A model generated the notes under the pieces. The model had not been told where the DNA came from, made no database searches, and worked only from the letters and a program-made list of their open reading frames with translations. Shown here one piece after another: positions 27,701 to 35,223 of a stretch of DNA of 64,000 bases (positions within the stretch are counted from its first letter, which is position 1; every line of letters starts with the position of its first letter). The DNA is from Candidatus Methylomirabilota bacterium (GTDB lineage Bacteria; Methylomirabilota; Methylomirabilia; Rokubacteriales; CSP1-6). Location: NCBI GenBank assembly GCA_035709005.1, contig DASTFB010000055.1, positions 49,945 to 113,944 of the forward strand, in the 5' to 3' direction. The translations under genes and the position numbers were made by a program.

Positions 27701-30580
27701 ACCTCGGGGCCCGCCACCCTCTGGGCTCACGGGATCTCCGGCGACCTCCCGATCGTCCTCGTCCGCATCGACGAGCCGGAGGATCGAGGGATCGTCCGGC
27801 AACTCCTCCGCGCCCACGAGTACTGGCGCACGAAGGGGCTGGCCGTCGACCTCGTCATCATCAACGAGAAGCCTCACTCGTACGCGCAGCAGCTCCAGGC
27901 CTCCCTGGAGACGCTGGTCCGGACGAGCCAGTCGGCCTGGCGGCACGAGCGGCACTCGACGCACGGCAACGTCTTCATCCTGCGCAAGGATGCCCTGGCA
28001 GCGCAGGAGCGCGATGCCTTGCACACGGCGTCCCGGGCCGTGCTCCTCAGTCGACAGGGCACGCTCGCGGAGCAACTCGCTCGGGCCCAGGGAGCGGCGC
28101 GGATGCTCACCGCGCCGCGACGCGCGGCGCGACCGGAACGGTCCATCGATGCTCCGCCTCTTCGCCCGGACTTCGAGTTCTTCAACGGCCTGGGGGGGTT
28201 CGTCGATGACGGCCGTGAATACGTCACGATCCTCGGAGAAGGGCAATGGACTCCCGCACCCTGGATCAATGTGGTCGCCAATCCGGTCTTCGGCTTTCAG
28301 GTCTCGGAGTCTGGTGCCGGGTATACGTGGTCGGTGAACAGCCGTGAGAACCAACTGACGGCGTGGTCCAACGATCCGGTCAGCGATCCGCCGGGGGAGG
28401 CGATCTATGTTCGGGACGAGGACACGGGTGTGCTGTGGAGCGCGACCGTCCTGCCCATTCGAGAAGAGGCCTCGCCCTACGTGGCCCGACATGGTCAGGG
28501 CTACAGTCGCTTCGAGCACACATCTCACGGCATCTTCCTTCATCTGCTCCAGTTCGTGCCGCTCGACGACCCGGTGAAGATCTCTCGTCTCACGCTCGAG
28601 AATCGCTCCTCAACCGCCCGGCGTCTCTCGGTGACCGCGTATGTCGAATGGGTCCTCGGCGCCTCGCGCAGCACCGCCGCTCCGTTCATCGTTACCGAGA
28701 TCGATCCGGATACGGGGGCGCTACTGGCGCGCAACGCCTGGAGCGTCGATTTCGGCGATCGCATCGCCTTTGCCGACCTGGGGGGTCGCCAGACCGCGTG
28801 GACGGCCGATCGGACGGAGGTCCTCGGTCGGAACGGGACGCTCGATCATCCCGCGCTCCTGGAGCGAGGGGGCCGCCCATCGGGAAGGGTCGGGCCCGGC
28901 CTCGATCCGTGTGCGGCGCTCCAGACCGTGATCGTGGTGCCGCCGGGCGGCCGAGAGGAGATCGTGTTCTTCCTCGGCCAGGCCTCGACGGTCGACGAGG
29001 CGCGCGCGCTGATCACCCGTCATCGCTCGACGGACCCCGAGCTCACCTTACGAGCCGTGACGACGCAGTGGGATGACGTCGTCGGCTCCGTCCAGGTGAG
29101 AACCCCCGACCGCTCCCTGGACCTGATGCTCAATCGGTGGCTGCTGTACCAGACGCTGGCCTGCCGCGTGTGGGCCCGAGCCGCCTTCTATCAAGCTGGG
29201 GGTGCCTACGGATTCCGCGACCAGCTCCAGGATGTGATGGCCCTGACCGTCGCCAAGCGCGCGGTCGCGCGCGAGCACCTGCTCAGAGCCGCGGCCCACC
29301 AGTTCGTGGAGGGGGACGTCCAGCACTGGTGGCATCCCCCATCCGGTCGGGGAGTGCGGACGCGGAGCGCCGACGACCGGGTGTGGTTGCCGTACACGGT
29401 CGCCCATCATGTAGAGGCCACGGGCGATGCCACCGTGCTGGACGAGGTCGTCCCATTTCTCGAGGGGCCGCCGTTGGCGACGGGCCAGGCCGAATCGTAC
29501 TCCCAGCCCACCGTCTCCTCAGAACAGGGCACGCTGTTCGAACACTGCGCGCGCGCCCTGGACCGAAGCCTTGCGGTCGGAGCGCACGGGCTTCCCCTGA
29601 TCGGCACCGGAGACTGGAACGACGGCATGAATCGGGTCGGGCCGGAAGGGCGAGGGGAAAGCGTCTGGCTCGGGTGGTTTCTCCACACGACGCTCTGGGA
29701 GTTCGCGAAAGTGGCCGACGCCCGGGGCGAGCACGCGCGGGCGAACCGGTGGCGCCAGCACGTGCGCGCCCTCAAGGCCGCTCTCGAAGAGCACGGGTGG
29801 GACGGAGACTGGTATCGTCGTGCCTATTTCGACGACGGGACCCCCCTGGGGTCCGCCGTCAATGCGGAATGCCGCATCGATTCGATCGCCCAGTCGTGGG
29901 GAGTGCTCTCGGGCGCCGCCGAGTCCGTTCGGGGGGCACGGGCGATGGCCGCCGTCGAGGAGTATCTCGTCCGGCGAGGCCAGGAGCTGGTCCTCCTGTT
30001 CACGCCGCCGTTCGATCGCACGCCGCTCGACCCCGGTTACATCAAGGGCTATCCGCCGGGCATTCGCGAGAATGGCGGCCAGTATACGCATGCGGCCATC
30101 TGGGCCGTGATGGCCTTCGCCGCGCTCGGTGACGGCGACAAGGCGAACGAGCTCTTTTCGATCTTGAACCCGATCAACCGGGCGAGCACGCGGGCGGGCG
30201 TCCATCGATACAAGGTGGAGCCGTATATCGCGGCCGCCGACATCTATGCCGAGCCCCCCCACGTGGGGCGCGGAGGATGGACCTGGTATACCGGTTCCGC
30301 CGGGTGGATGTACCGGGCCGGCCTGGAATGGCTTCTCGGATTCCGGCTGCGGGGGGCGATTCTCCACCTCGATCCATGTATTCCCCGCGCATGGCGACGC
30401 TTCGAGATCACGTTCCGATACCACGCGTCGCGCTACGAAATCACCGTCGAGAACCCGGGCGGCGTGACACGAGGCATCGCCACCGTGGAGGTGGACGGGA
30501 CGCCTCTGGCGGCCGGCCGGGCAAGCCTTCCCCTCATCGATGACGGCGCGACGCGGCGCGTTCGCGTCGTCCTCGGGTGA
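21785..30580 (+). CDS. ndvB: Cyclic beta-1,2-glucan synthase
   Basis: Giant inner-membrane enzyme of 2931 residues (family usually 2700-2900) that builds cyclic beta-1,2-glucan from UDP-glucose for the periplasm. Order: N-terminal region 1-420; membrane helices about 422-480; GT84 glucosyltransferase about 515-830 with VITLDADTRLPRGAAG; more membrane helices about 835-1000; glycoamylase-like domain about 1025-1600 with GVPWGISESAYN and AYMAHHQGMTL; two GH94-type beta-sandwich regions (about 1635-1925 and 2125-2430); GH94 phosphorylase catalytic domain about 2440-2860 with GTGDWNDGMNRVG. All expected parts are present and uninterrupted. ATG 21785 is chosen; GTG 21740 is possible. No NdvA exporter is adjacent. 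Confidence 0.95.
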   Translation: MRPLRAFLLLRDLAAPAPLSVPALESDDAIRGELFSAERLEEHARIIAGQRTLAESEAGRPLSPRVRDSGRVLLQCYRTLAAVIREEGVITPAAEWFVDNFYIVDEAVREVRDDLPLGFYRQLPKLAEGSLQGYPRVLGLAWNFVAHTDSRFEPETLQRFVHAFQRVQPLTIGELWAVPIALRVVLVENLRRLAERIVKGRTARHDADALADELLGLGGRPARPLAFQGLEAADLPIAFTVELVQRLREQDPESTPALSWLDQQLSKLGTSPDELVRAEHQSQAAMNVTVRNVITSMRVMSTFDWAEFFESVSLVDEMLRSESRFGAMDFATRDRYRHAIEDLARHSRRSELAITREALARARRAAAEAAQRSGAPSRARAEDPGYYLISKGRRRFEKELGYRAPVTRRLVRAFVSGAVERYLGSVGIVTGLALAVPLVAASASGMSPLALAVLGLVALLPASDLAVAVVNRFVMAVLGPRPLPRLELPDGVPQPLRTLVVVPTLLTGEAEIEEHIDRLEIHYLANPDGDLRFALLSDWTDAAMETMPEDDRLLAAAIEGIARLNQRHGPASDSGERFLLLHRRRTWNEDEAKWMGWERKRGKLRELNRLLRAGTDTTFMSTHGRPPTVPDAVRYVITLDADTRLPRGAAGRLVATMAHPLNRPVFDAREGRVVDGYAVLQPRITPTMPPDGQGSLFQRIFAGPAGIDPYAGAVSDVYQDLLGEGSYTGKGIYDVDAFEAALAGRGPENALLSHDLFEGIFARAGLATDIELFEEFPSRYEVAAARQHRWARGDWQLLPWIIRGTAAAARGRTRIPLIGMWKMIDNLRRTLSAPGAWLTLVAGWTLPHGSPLVWTGFVFATLALPALVPALTESIPRRSGISKRSHVRAVGRSFAIAGAQIALGVTCLAHQAWMMSDAIVRTLVRLYLTRRRMLEWTTAAQARSGLSLDLASGYGRMRGALILAGTGGALVTLVRPESWAVAAPFVLLWGLSPLVVRWVSQPVRADATRFLSAEDARILRSTARRTWRFFEAFIGPDDHFLPPDNFQEDPKPVLARRTSPTNIGLYLLSTLAARDFGWLGALETVERLEATLTTIGSLERFRGHLYNWYDTGNLRPLEPRYVSTVDSGNLAGHLLVLGNACRQAADRPLLAREAFAGIEDALRLVDEAARVLADDRRTQTVTLTHLEEARRALAAGFREPPADLADWAARLRHLAVQAETLVDISRVLTAERGDDAGSDLLVWAQAARATIASHQNDLETITPWAAHLPAVLTDLSTAPPGVKRAIEPLLAPSLTPSEASSRCEVAIDALTTLRGRGDEVARIDEIIGVLERSAVASRALVRRLSAVAGAAKELFDGMEFGFLFDPARKIFSIGYRVMDGGLDPSGYDLLASEARLASFIAIAKGDVPALHWFHLGRAMTPVALGSALVSWSGSMFEYLMPALVMDAPPGSLLQQTNRLVVQRQISYGGERGVPWGISESAYNVRDLDLTFQYSNFGIPGLGLERGLSEDLVVAPYASALAAMVDPEAAAENLSRLVGAGARGSYGFYEALDYTRSRVPEGKKVAVVSAYMAHHQGMTLVALVNVLYEGVMRSRFHTEPIIQATELLLQERAPRNVAVARPRAEEVQAPAHARDYVEPLFRQFTSPHDLAPRTVLLSNGRYAVMLTAAGSGYSRCADLAITRWREDVTCDHWGTYLFLRDVQSGVVWSAGYQPTGVEPDSYQATFYEERAEFHRRDGAITTTLEVLVSPEDDAEIRRVSVTNLGARTREIEVTSYAELVLALPAADAAHPAFSNLFIHTESIAARDLLLATRRARAPTEPSIWAAHIVVVEGQAGGGAQFETDRGRFLGRGRGIRTPMAVIDGRPLSNTAGSVLDPIFSLRRRVRLAPSESVRLVFSTLIASSRDEAVELADKYRDPATFERAATLSWTHAQVQCHYLGIAAEEAHLFQELASRLLYAAPSLRAPSEVLKRNTSGPATLWAHGISGDLPIVLVRIDEPEDRGIVRQLLRAHEYWRTKGLAVDLVIINEKPHSYAQQLQASLETLVRTSQSAWRHERHSTHGNVFILRKDALAAQERDALHTASRAVLLSRQGTLAEQLARAQGAARMLTAPRRAARPERSIDAPPLRPDFEFFNGLGGFVDDGREYVTILGEGQWTPAPWINVVANPVFGFQVSESGAGYTWSVNSRENQLTAWSNDPVSDPPGEAIYVRDEDTGVLWSATVLPIREEASPYVARHGQGYSRFEHTSHGIFLHLLQFVPLDDPVKISRLTLENRSSTARRLSVTAYVEWVLGASRSTAAPFIVTEIDPDTGALLARNAWSVDFGDRIAFADLGGRQTAWTADRTEVLGRNGTLDHPALLERGGRPSGRVGPGLDPCAALQTVIVVPPGGREEIVFFLGQASTVDEARALITRHRSTDPELTLRAVTTQWDDVVGSVQVRTPDRSLDLMLNRWLLYQTLACRVWARAAFYQAGGAYGFRDQLQDVMALTVAKRAVAREHLLRAAAHQFVEGDVQHWWHPPSGRGVRTRSADDRVWLPYTVAHHVEATGDATVLDEVVPFLEGPPLATGQAESYSQPTVSSEQGTLFEHCARALDRSLAVGAHGLPLIGTGDWNDGMNRVGPEGRGESVWLGWFLHTTLWEFAKVADARGEHARANRWRQHVRALKAALEEHGWDGDWYRRAYFDDGTPLGSAVNAECRIDSIAQSWGVLSGAAESVRGARAMAAVEEYLVRRGQELVLLFTPPFDRTPLDPGYIKGYPPGIRENGGQYTHAAIWAVMAFAALGDGDKANELFSILNPINRASTRAGVHRYKVEPYIAAADIYAEPPHVGRGGWTWYTGSAGWMYRAGLEWLLGFRLRGAILHLDPCIPRAWRRFEITFRYHASRYEITVENPGGVTRGIATVEVDGTPLAAGRASLPLIDDGATRRVRVVLG

Positions 30581-30614
30581 GCCGCGGCGGCAGACGGTTC
30601 GTCCGGTACCGCCG

Positions 30615-31445
30615 TTAGGAGATCTGGATGGCCGAGAGCATCCAGAAGTTGAGGCCGGCTGGGCGTGTGAACGTCCAGAATTCTTCGACCTCCTTCGGTA
30701 TCACGCTCGACCCGTTCACGAGGCCGTTGGTCATCGCGTCGACGGTGTAGTCGATCATCGAGCCGCTGATGTAGGCCGTCACGTAATCCTGATCGCTCTC
30801 CTGCCATGCTTCCGTGATCTCGGCGCGAATCTCGATGCAGTCGATGCGGTTCAATCGTCCGGCCTCGTGTAACCGGTCGCACCGCGCTTGCAGCTCGCCA
30901 TACATCTCGGGCGTGAGTCGATCACGGAGGGGGCCAATGTCCCGAGTCATCCAGGCGTTCTGCACGTCGCGGAACACCATACCCGTGTAGCCGGCGAATC
31001 TGTCCGGATCAAACCTCGCGTCGGTCTGGCGGATGTCGCGGACTCCTCGCTCGAGGCTCGATTCGTCGGGCGGCGTAGCCAGGCGACTCGGGACACTCAC
31101 GGCGACCGGCATCGGTGGCGCAGGCGCGGCCGGGCGACGGGGCAGGAACATCACTACGATTCCGCCACCAATGAGCAGCAGGGCCAGCAGGCTCCCGGAG
31201 AGCCCGAAGAGCGAGCCGCCGAGCAGGCTACCGGCCGCGAAGCCGGCCAGCAGGGTCATCCAGCCACTACGGCGACGCTCTGGGGGCGCCCGCAGCGCTG
31301 TCACGGGCGCCGGCGATGGTTCGAGACGTTCAGGGACGGGGCGGGCCGGGGCCGAATCCGAGCGTGAGCCACGACTGCCGAGCGTTCCAGCGTTCCCCCT
31401 GTGTCGATCGCCGGCGGTCGTCCAGATGCCGTCAGCAGGGATCAT
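30615..31445 (-). CDS. Tim44-like domain membrane protein
   Basis: 276 residues. A Pro/Arg-rich N-terminus is followed by two close hydrophobic segments (MTLLAGFAAGSLLGGSLFGL and SLLALLLIGGGIVVMFL, residues about 62-98), a Pro-rich linker, and a C-terminal Tim44-like domain (about 135-276) with VRDIRQTDARFDPDRFAG, AWMTRDIGPLRDRLTPEMY and a closing FWTFTRP. Bacterial Tim44-like proteins are membrane-anchored and of uncertain role. ATG 31445 is chosen over 31463 from a nearby GGAGC; the choice is weak. It lies tail-to-tail with the glucan synthase. Confidence 0.82.
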   Translation of the reverse strand: MIPADGIWTTAGDRHRGNAGTLGSRGSRSDSAPARPVPERLEPSPAPVTALRAPPERRRSGWMTLLAGFAAGSLLGGSLFGLSGSLLALLLIGGGIVVMFLPRRPAAPAPPMPVAVSVPSRLATPPDESSLERGVRDIRQTDARFDPDRFAGYTGMVFRDVQNAWMTRDIGPLRDRLTPEMYGELQARCDRLHEAGRLNRIDCIEIRAEITEAWQESDQDYVTAYISGSMIDYTVDAMTNGLVNGSSVIPKEVEEFWTFTRPAGLNFWMLSAIQIS

Positions 31446-31483
31446 GAGCGCTCCAACGCACACCGCTGGGTGCCTTCAAGTTA

Positions 31484-31505
31484 TATATTACCTAGCTGTA
31501 ATATA
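31484..31505. promoter_or_regulatory. AT-rich operator palindrome with -10 element
   Basis: Arms TATATTAC (31484-31491) and GTAATATA (31498-31505) flank CTAGCT, a perfect 8-bp inverted repeat. TATAAT lies at 31502-31507, so the palindrome would overlap a promoter reading into the small-gene operon at 31542. The surrounding 60 bases are strikingly AT-rich for this genome. Confidence 0.55.
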
Positions 31506-31541
31506 ATTTATCATGTTATATATGTCAACGGGAGGCACACC

Positions 31542-31751
31542 ATGGGATCGCAGACCTTGAGGCAAGCCACCAAGCTCTGGCAGGAGGAGACCGAGCCGGA
31601 GTTCGGCCGGCCGTCTGGCGACCTCGGGATCGACGAGGCCATCCCCTGGCTGCGGAAGGCCAGGCAGGCGAGGCGCTGCGAGCCGCGGACGGCTGGGATT
31701 GAGGCGCCCTCGCAGGGGGCGGCGGCACCGGGAGCGAGGATGTCGGCATGA
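31542..31751 (+). CDS. Hypothetical small soluble protein
   Basis: 69 residues beginning MGSQTLRQATKLWQEE. It contains an acidic N-terminal half (FGRPSGDLGIDEAIPWL) and a basic Ala/Gly tail. The ATG follows a strong GGGAGG. No family is recognised. It is the first of three tightly packed small genes; its stop overlaps the next ATG by four bases. Confidence 0.6.
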   Translation: MGSQTLRQATKLWQEETEPEFGRPSGDLGIDEAIPWLRKARQARRCEPRTAGIEAPSQGAAAPGARMSA

Positions 31752-31840
31752 TTCCCTGGTGGCGCGATTGGGTCGTTTGGTATTCCGCTGCGCTGGGGCT
31801 GCTGGGGGCGGGGCTCCTGGCCCTGTCGTCGCTCGTGTAG
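31748..31840 (+). CDS. 30-residue single-pass membrane microprotein
   Basis: The frame MIPWWRDWVVWYSAALGLLG continues with a hydrophobic run to the TAG at 31838-31840. An aromatic Trp-rich head plus one predicted membrane helix (about residues 11-29) fits a membrane microprotein. The ATG lies inside the ATGA overlap with the preceding gene, which argues for translation by coupling. Family and function unknown. Confidence 0.5.
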   Translation: MIPWWRDWVVWYSAALGLLGAGLLALSSLV

Positions 31841-31849
31841 CGGGGAGCG

Positions 31850-32224
31850 ATGACCGTCGAGGGATTCGCTGGCCTCCGAGAGTTCGTTCGTCGGGCAGTG
31901 CGCCAGCTCGACGGAGCGCCCGACGGAGTGCTCGAGGCGGTCGATAACCACATCCGGGTCCACCACGAACTGCTGCTCGCCGCGTGGGACGAGATGAGGC
32001 ACCGCGGTGCCGCCGTGACTCACGTCACCGAGTCTGAGTACGACCGATCCCGTCAGCTGGTCGGCGAAGTCCTGCAGGCAAAGGGCCAAGACATCGCGGC
32101 GATCTGGAGGGATCCAGACCCGGTTGCCAAGGCACTCATCGTGTTGGTCGTGCAGGAAGTGAACGCGTACCAGAGGACGCCGGCGCGCCGATTCGCCGCC
32201 ACGTCAAAGAGTCAGTCAGTGTGA
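31850..32224 (+). CDS. Hypothetical protein, mostly helical
   Basis: 124 residues with a soluble, helix-rich composition (VRRAVRQLDGAPDGVLEAVDNHI; LIVLVVQEVNAYQRT). The ATG follows GGGGAG by three bases and comes nine bases after the microprotein stop, so it is the third gene of a likely three-gene unit. No domain is recognised. Confidence 0.6.
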   Translation: MTVEGFAGLREFVRRAVRQLDGAPDGVLEAVDNHIRVHHELLLAAWDEMRHRGAAVTHVTESEYDRSRQLVGEVLQAKGQDIAAIWRDPDPVAKALIVLVVQEVNAYQRTPARRFAATSKSQSV

Positions 32225-32310
32225 TGTAGCCTGCCTCCAGCCATTCGCGTACGGCGCGGCTGCTCGCCGTTGCCTCACCGGCGAGGTCCGCCGGCCCCGA
32301 GGAGCACCGG

Positions 32311-32490
32311 TCAACGGCTCGGCTTCCACGTTTCCGCCGCGTACTCGCGCAGGGCCTGGAGGAGCACGCGGCCCAGCGTGGTCCCCTCACCGGCGGCGCG
32401 GGCGCGCGCGGCCCGCTGGAGGTCGCGAGGGATCCCGTGCACCAGGTAGATGCCGGTGAGAGCGATGCGGACGAGCACGGGACTCGGCAT
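32311..32490 (-). CDS. Small ribbon-helix-helix-like protein
   Basis: 59 residues: PSPVLVRIALTGIYLVHGIP, then DLQRAARARAAGEGTTLGRV and LLQALREYAAETWKPS. A strand followed by two helices with a G-T turn is the Arc/FitA-type ribbon-helix-helix layout of small DNA-binding proteins, often antitoxins. A GGAAGG precedes the ATG. A stress-regulon palindrome with its 19-base-spaced CTAG element (32551-32586) reads towards it. No toxin partner is visible next to it. Confidence 0.55.
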   Translation of the reverse strand: MPSPVLVRIALTGIYLVHGIPRDLQRAARARAAGEGTTLGRVLLQALREYAAETWKPSR

Positions 32491-32550
32491 GGGACCGTCC
32501 TTCCTGGCGCGAACGAGACCGCGGTGGTGCCCGCGCCTGTCACCCCACAG

Positions 32551-32598
32551 ACCACGCTAGCAGCCCCGAGGAGCCGCGCCTATTGGACTTTCGTCCAT
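32551..32598 (-). promoter_or_regulatory. Regulon palindrome 1 with promoter element
   Basis: TATTGGAC at 32581-32588, spacer TTTC, then GTCCATCG at 32593-32600: arms TGGAC/GTCCA intact. On the minus strand CCAATAG is followed 19 bases later by CTAGCGTGGT (32551-32560). It can control the small RHH gene and, on the other side, the kinase gene at 32703. Confidence 0.6.
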
Positions 32599-32702
32599 CG
32601 AGCGTGACGCCCATCGCGACGAGAGCGCGAGCGCTCTGGCCTGCCGGGGACGTCGCTGGCGAGGAGCGCCCGTCCCGGGTTTGCGGTATCGTTGAGGCCC
32701 TG

Positions 32703-34571
32703 ATGGCGCCGGACTGGGCCCTGCCCGGGTGGCCTTTCGCGGCGGCGGTGGCGCTGGCCGTCGTCGAGGCGCTATTCATCGCCTGGCTCCTGCTTCGCTG
32801 GGCGGCCCGCCGGCGGGCGGGCCTCGTGCTGGAGAAGCGCCTGCAGTTCGAAGCGCTCCTCGCGAAGCTTTCGGCGGGGTTGATTCACATCCCGGCCAGC
32901 GAGATCAACACGGCGCTCGAGCAGGCGCTCCAGCAGGTCGTCACGTTCCTGGGCGCGGATCGCGGCAATCTCGACGAATACGTCGCCGGCGGACCGGGGG
33001 TCCGCATCGCGTGGGCGCTGCCGGGTCTCGAGGAACTGCCGAGGGTCATGGACGCTGACCAGTTTCCCTGGACGACCAAGGCACTGGGACGTGGAGACAT
33101 CGTCCGATTCTCCAGGACGGAGGAGCTTCCGGAGGAGGCGGCGATCGATCGGGCCAGCTACGAGCGCGTCGGCACCCGCTCGCACGTCTCGATCCCTCTG
33201 CGCGCCGGTGGACGGATGCTCGGCGTGCTGTCCTTCGACGCCGTCCGCGCAGAAAGCGCCTGGTCGGACGAGCTGGTAGAACGGCTCCGCCTCCTGAGCG
33301 AGGCCTTCGCCAACGCCCTGGAGCGCAAGCGGATCGATCTCTCGCTCGCCGAGCGCCTGCGGTTCGAGAAGCTGCTGGCCTCCCTGGCGGCCACGTTCAG
33401 CACGCTGTCGGCCGCCGATTTCGATCGAGAGGTCCGGGGCGCCCTCCGCCGGGTCGTCGACTTCCTGGGGGTCGATGGCGGCAGCCTGATCGAGTTCTCC
33501 CGGGACGGCAGCACCGTCCGGTCATGGGCTATCGAGGAATGGATCGATGTCGCCGAGTTCCCGTGGATGACGGCCCGCCTGCAACGCGGAGAGGTTGTCA
33601 CCGTTTCCCGGCCCGACGAGCTTCCCGACGAGGCGGCCGTGGACCGGCGGAGCTATCTGGCGCTCCGCGTCAAGCCCCAGATCGCCGTCCCCCTCGTCGC
33701 CGGCAAGACCGTCGTTGGCGGGCTGGTGCTCAGCACCGTCGGCGTCGACCGCGCGAGGCCGGGCGAGCTGATGCAGCACCTCGAGCTCCTCGGGGAAGTG
33801 TTTGCCAACGCGCTGTCGCGCAAGCAGGGGGAACTCGAGGCACAGCGCCTCCGGCAGGATCTGGCGCACATCGGCCGGGTCTCGGCCATGGGCGAGCTCA
33901 CCGCGTCGCTGGCCCACGAGCTCAGTCAGCCGCTCACCGCGATCCTCAACAACGCGCAGGCGGCCCGGCACCTCCTCCCGGCCGACACCGTGAATTTCGG
34001 CAAGATCCGCCAGATCCTGGACGACATCGTCGCCGACGACAAGCGGGCCGGTGGCGTCATCCACCGGCTGCGCAGCCTGCTCAAGAAGGGCGACCTGGAG
34101 TTCGTGACGCTCGACCTCAACGAGATCGCGAGTGAAGTGGCCTGGCTGATGAGGAACGACGCCTTGAACCGTGACGTGACGATGGGCCTCGACCTCGCCG
34201 CCGATCTGCCGAGGGTGCGCGGCGACCGCGCCCAGCTCCAGCAGGTGGTGCTGAACCTGGTGCTCAACGGCCTCGAGGCCATGCGGGAGCCGCACACGGG
34301 TGATCGGACGCTCATCATCCGGACGGCCAGGGACGGCGCGGCAGCGGTCAGGCTCGCGGTCCAGGACTCGGGGATCGGGATCGACGAGGCGAACGTCGAC
34401 CGCCTCTTCCAGCCGCTCCACACGACCAAGGCCGAAGGGCTGGGCATGGGTCTCGCCATCTCGCGCACCATCGTCGACGCGCACCGCGGCCGGCTGGGGG
34501 CGGCGAACAACGAACACGGCGGCGCGACCTTCTATTTCACGCTGCCGGTGGACACGGAGGACGTGCGATGA
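32703..34571 (+). CDS. Sensor histidine kinase with two GAF domains
   Basis: 622 residues. One membrane helix near residues 10-33 (PFAAAVALAVVEALFIAWLLLRW), GAF domain 1 about 45-205, a second GAF domain about 225-385 with a similar layout (SLIEFSRDGSTVRSW; PDEAAVDRRSYL), then a HisKA-like dimerisation region with the phospho-His in SLAHELSQPLTAIL (about residue 400) and a HATPase domain with NGLEAM (N box), DSGIGIDEANV and GLGMGLAISRTIV. ATG 32703 is chosen since the upstream frame is not family-like. It overlaps the response regulator by ATGA, making a FixL/FixJ-style pair. Confidence 0.9.
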   Translation: MAPDWALPGWPFAAAVALAVVEALFIAWLLLRWAARRRAGLVLEKRLQFEALLAKLSAGLIHIPASEINTALEQALQQVVTFLGADRGNLDEYVAGGPGVRIAWALPGLEELPRVMDADQFPWTTKALGRGDIVRFSRTEELPEEAAIDRASYERVGTRSHVSIPLRAGGRMLGVLSFDAVRAESAWSDELVERLRLLSEAFANALERKRIDLSLAERLRFEKLLASLAATFSTLSAADFDREVRGALRRVVDFLGVDGGSLIEFSRDGSTVRSWAIEEWIDVAEFPWMTARLQRGEVVTVSRPDELPDEAAVDRRSYLALRVKPQIAVPLVAGKTVVGGLVLSTVGVDRARPGELMQHLELLGEVFANALSRKQGELEAQRLRQDLAHIGRVSAMGELTASLAHELSQPLTAILNNAQAARHLLPADTVNFGKIRQILDDIVADDKRAGGVIHRLRSLLKKGDLEFVTLDLNEIASEVAWLMRNDALNRDVTMGLDLAADLPRVRGDRAQLQQVVLNLVLNGLEAMREPHTGDRTLIIRTARDGAAAVRLAVQDSGIGIDEANVDRLFQPLHTTKAEGLGMGLAISRTIVDAHRGRLGAANNEHGGATFYFTLPVDTEDVR

Positions 34572-35194
34572 GAGGGGTCCCCCCGGTGGTCTTCATTGTC
34601 GACGACGACCCTTCCGTGCGAACGAGCCTGACGCGCTTGATCGAGGCCACAGGGTACGCGGTCGAGGCGTTTGCGTCGGCCCGGGAGTTCCTGGAGCGCG
34701 AACGGTATGCCGGTCCGTCCTGCCTCGTGCTGGACGTGCGGATGCCCGGCCTGAGCGGGCTCGACCTGCAGGAGATGCTGGCGGGCGCGGGGCGCCGGAT
34801 GTCCATCGTCTTCGTCTCGGGCCATGGTGACATCTCGATGAGCGTCAGGGCCATGAAGGGCGGGGCTGTCGATTTCCTCACCAAGCCCTTCGACGAGAAG
34901 GAGCTCCTCACGGCGATCGACCGGGCCGTGGCGAAGGACGTTCATGATCTGGACGACGAGGCCCGCCTGGCCGAGGTCCAGAAGCGCGTGAACACGCTCA
35001 CACCGCGCGAGGTCGAGGTGTTCGCCCTCGTCGTGACCGGCATGCTGAACAAGCAGATCGCGTCCCGGCTCGGCATCGTCGAGAAGACGGTCAAGGTGCA
35101 CCGCGCCCGGGTCATGGAGAAGATGCGGGCGAGATCGGTCGCTGAGCTGGTTCGGCTGGCTGACCGACTGGGCGTGATCGTGCCGAAGTCCTGA
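34568..35194 (+). CDS. FixJ-family response regulator
   Basis: 208 residues. The receiver domain (1-120) has the acidic pocket FIVDDDPSV, phospho-acceptor Asp in CLVLDVRMPGLSG (about residue 56), and the Lys in FLTKPFDEKEL. A LuxR/NarL-type helix-turn-helix follows (about 135-200): LTPREVEVFALVVTGMLNKQIASRLGI and VKVHRARVMEKM. It is translationally coupled to the GAF histidine kinase and is the nearest DNA-binding regulator to the first of the TTGGAC-N4-GTCCAA palindromes; FixJ-type dimers bind such inverted repeats, so it is the main candidate regulator. Confidence 0.93.
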   Translation: MRGVPPVVFIVDDDPSVRTSLTRLIEATGYAVEAFASAREFLERERYAGPSCLVLDVRMPGLSGLDLQEMLAGAGRRMSIVFVSGHGDISMSVRAMKGGAVDFLTKPFDEKELLTAIDRAVAKDVHDLDDEARLAEVQKRVNTLTPREVEVFALVVTGMLNKQIASRLGIVEKTVKVHRARVMEKMRARSVAELVRLADRLGVIVPKS

Positions 35195-35223
35195 TCGACG
35201 CGAGCCTGTGTAAGGCCGGAGGC

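Noticed and set aside
22328..28543. Large minus-strand frames inside the glucan synthase gene (22328-24046, 26486-28543)
   Set aside because: Their composition is typical of antisense shadows, and the plus-strand frame matches the NdvB family throughout.
32136..32555. 139-codon minus-strand frame overlapping the small RHH-like gene
   Set aside because: It is in another frame of the same DNA, is Ser/Arg/Pro-rich, and lacks a Shine-Dalgarno, while the shorter 59-residue frame has family-like structure.
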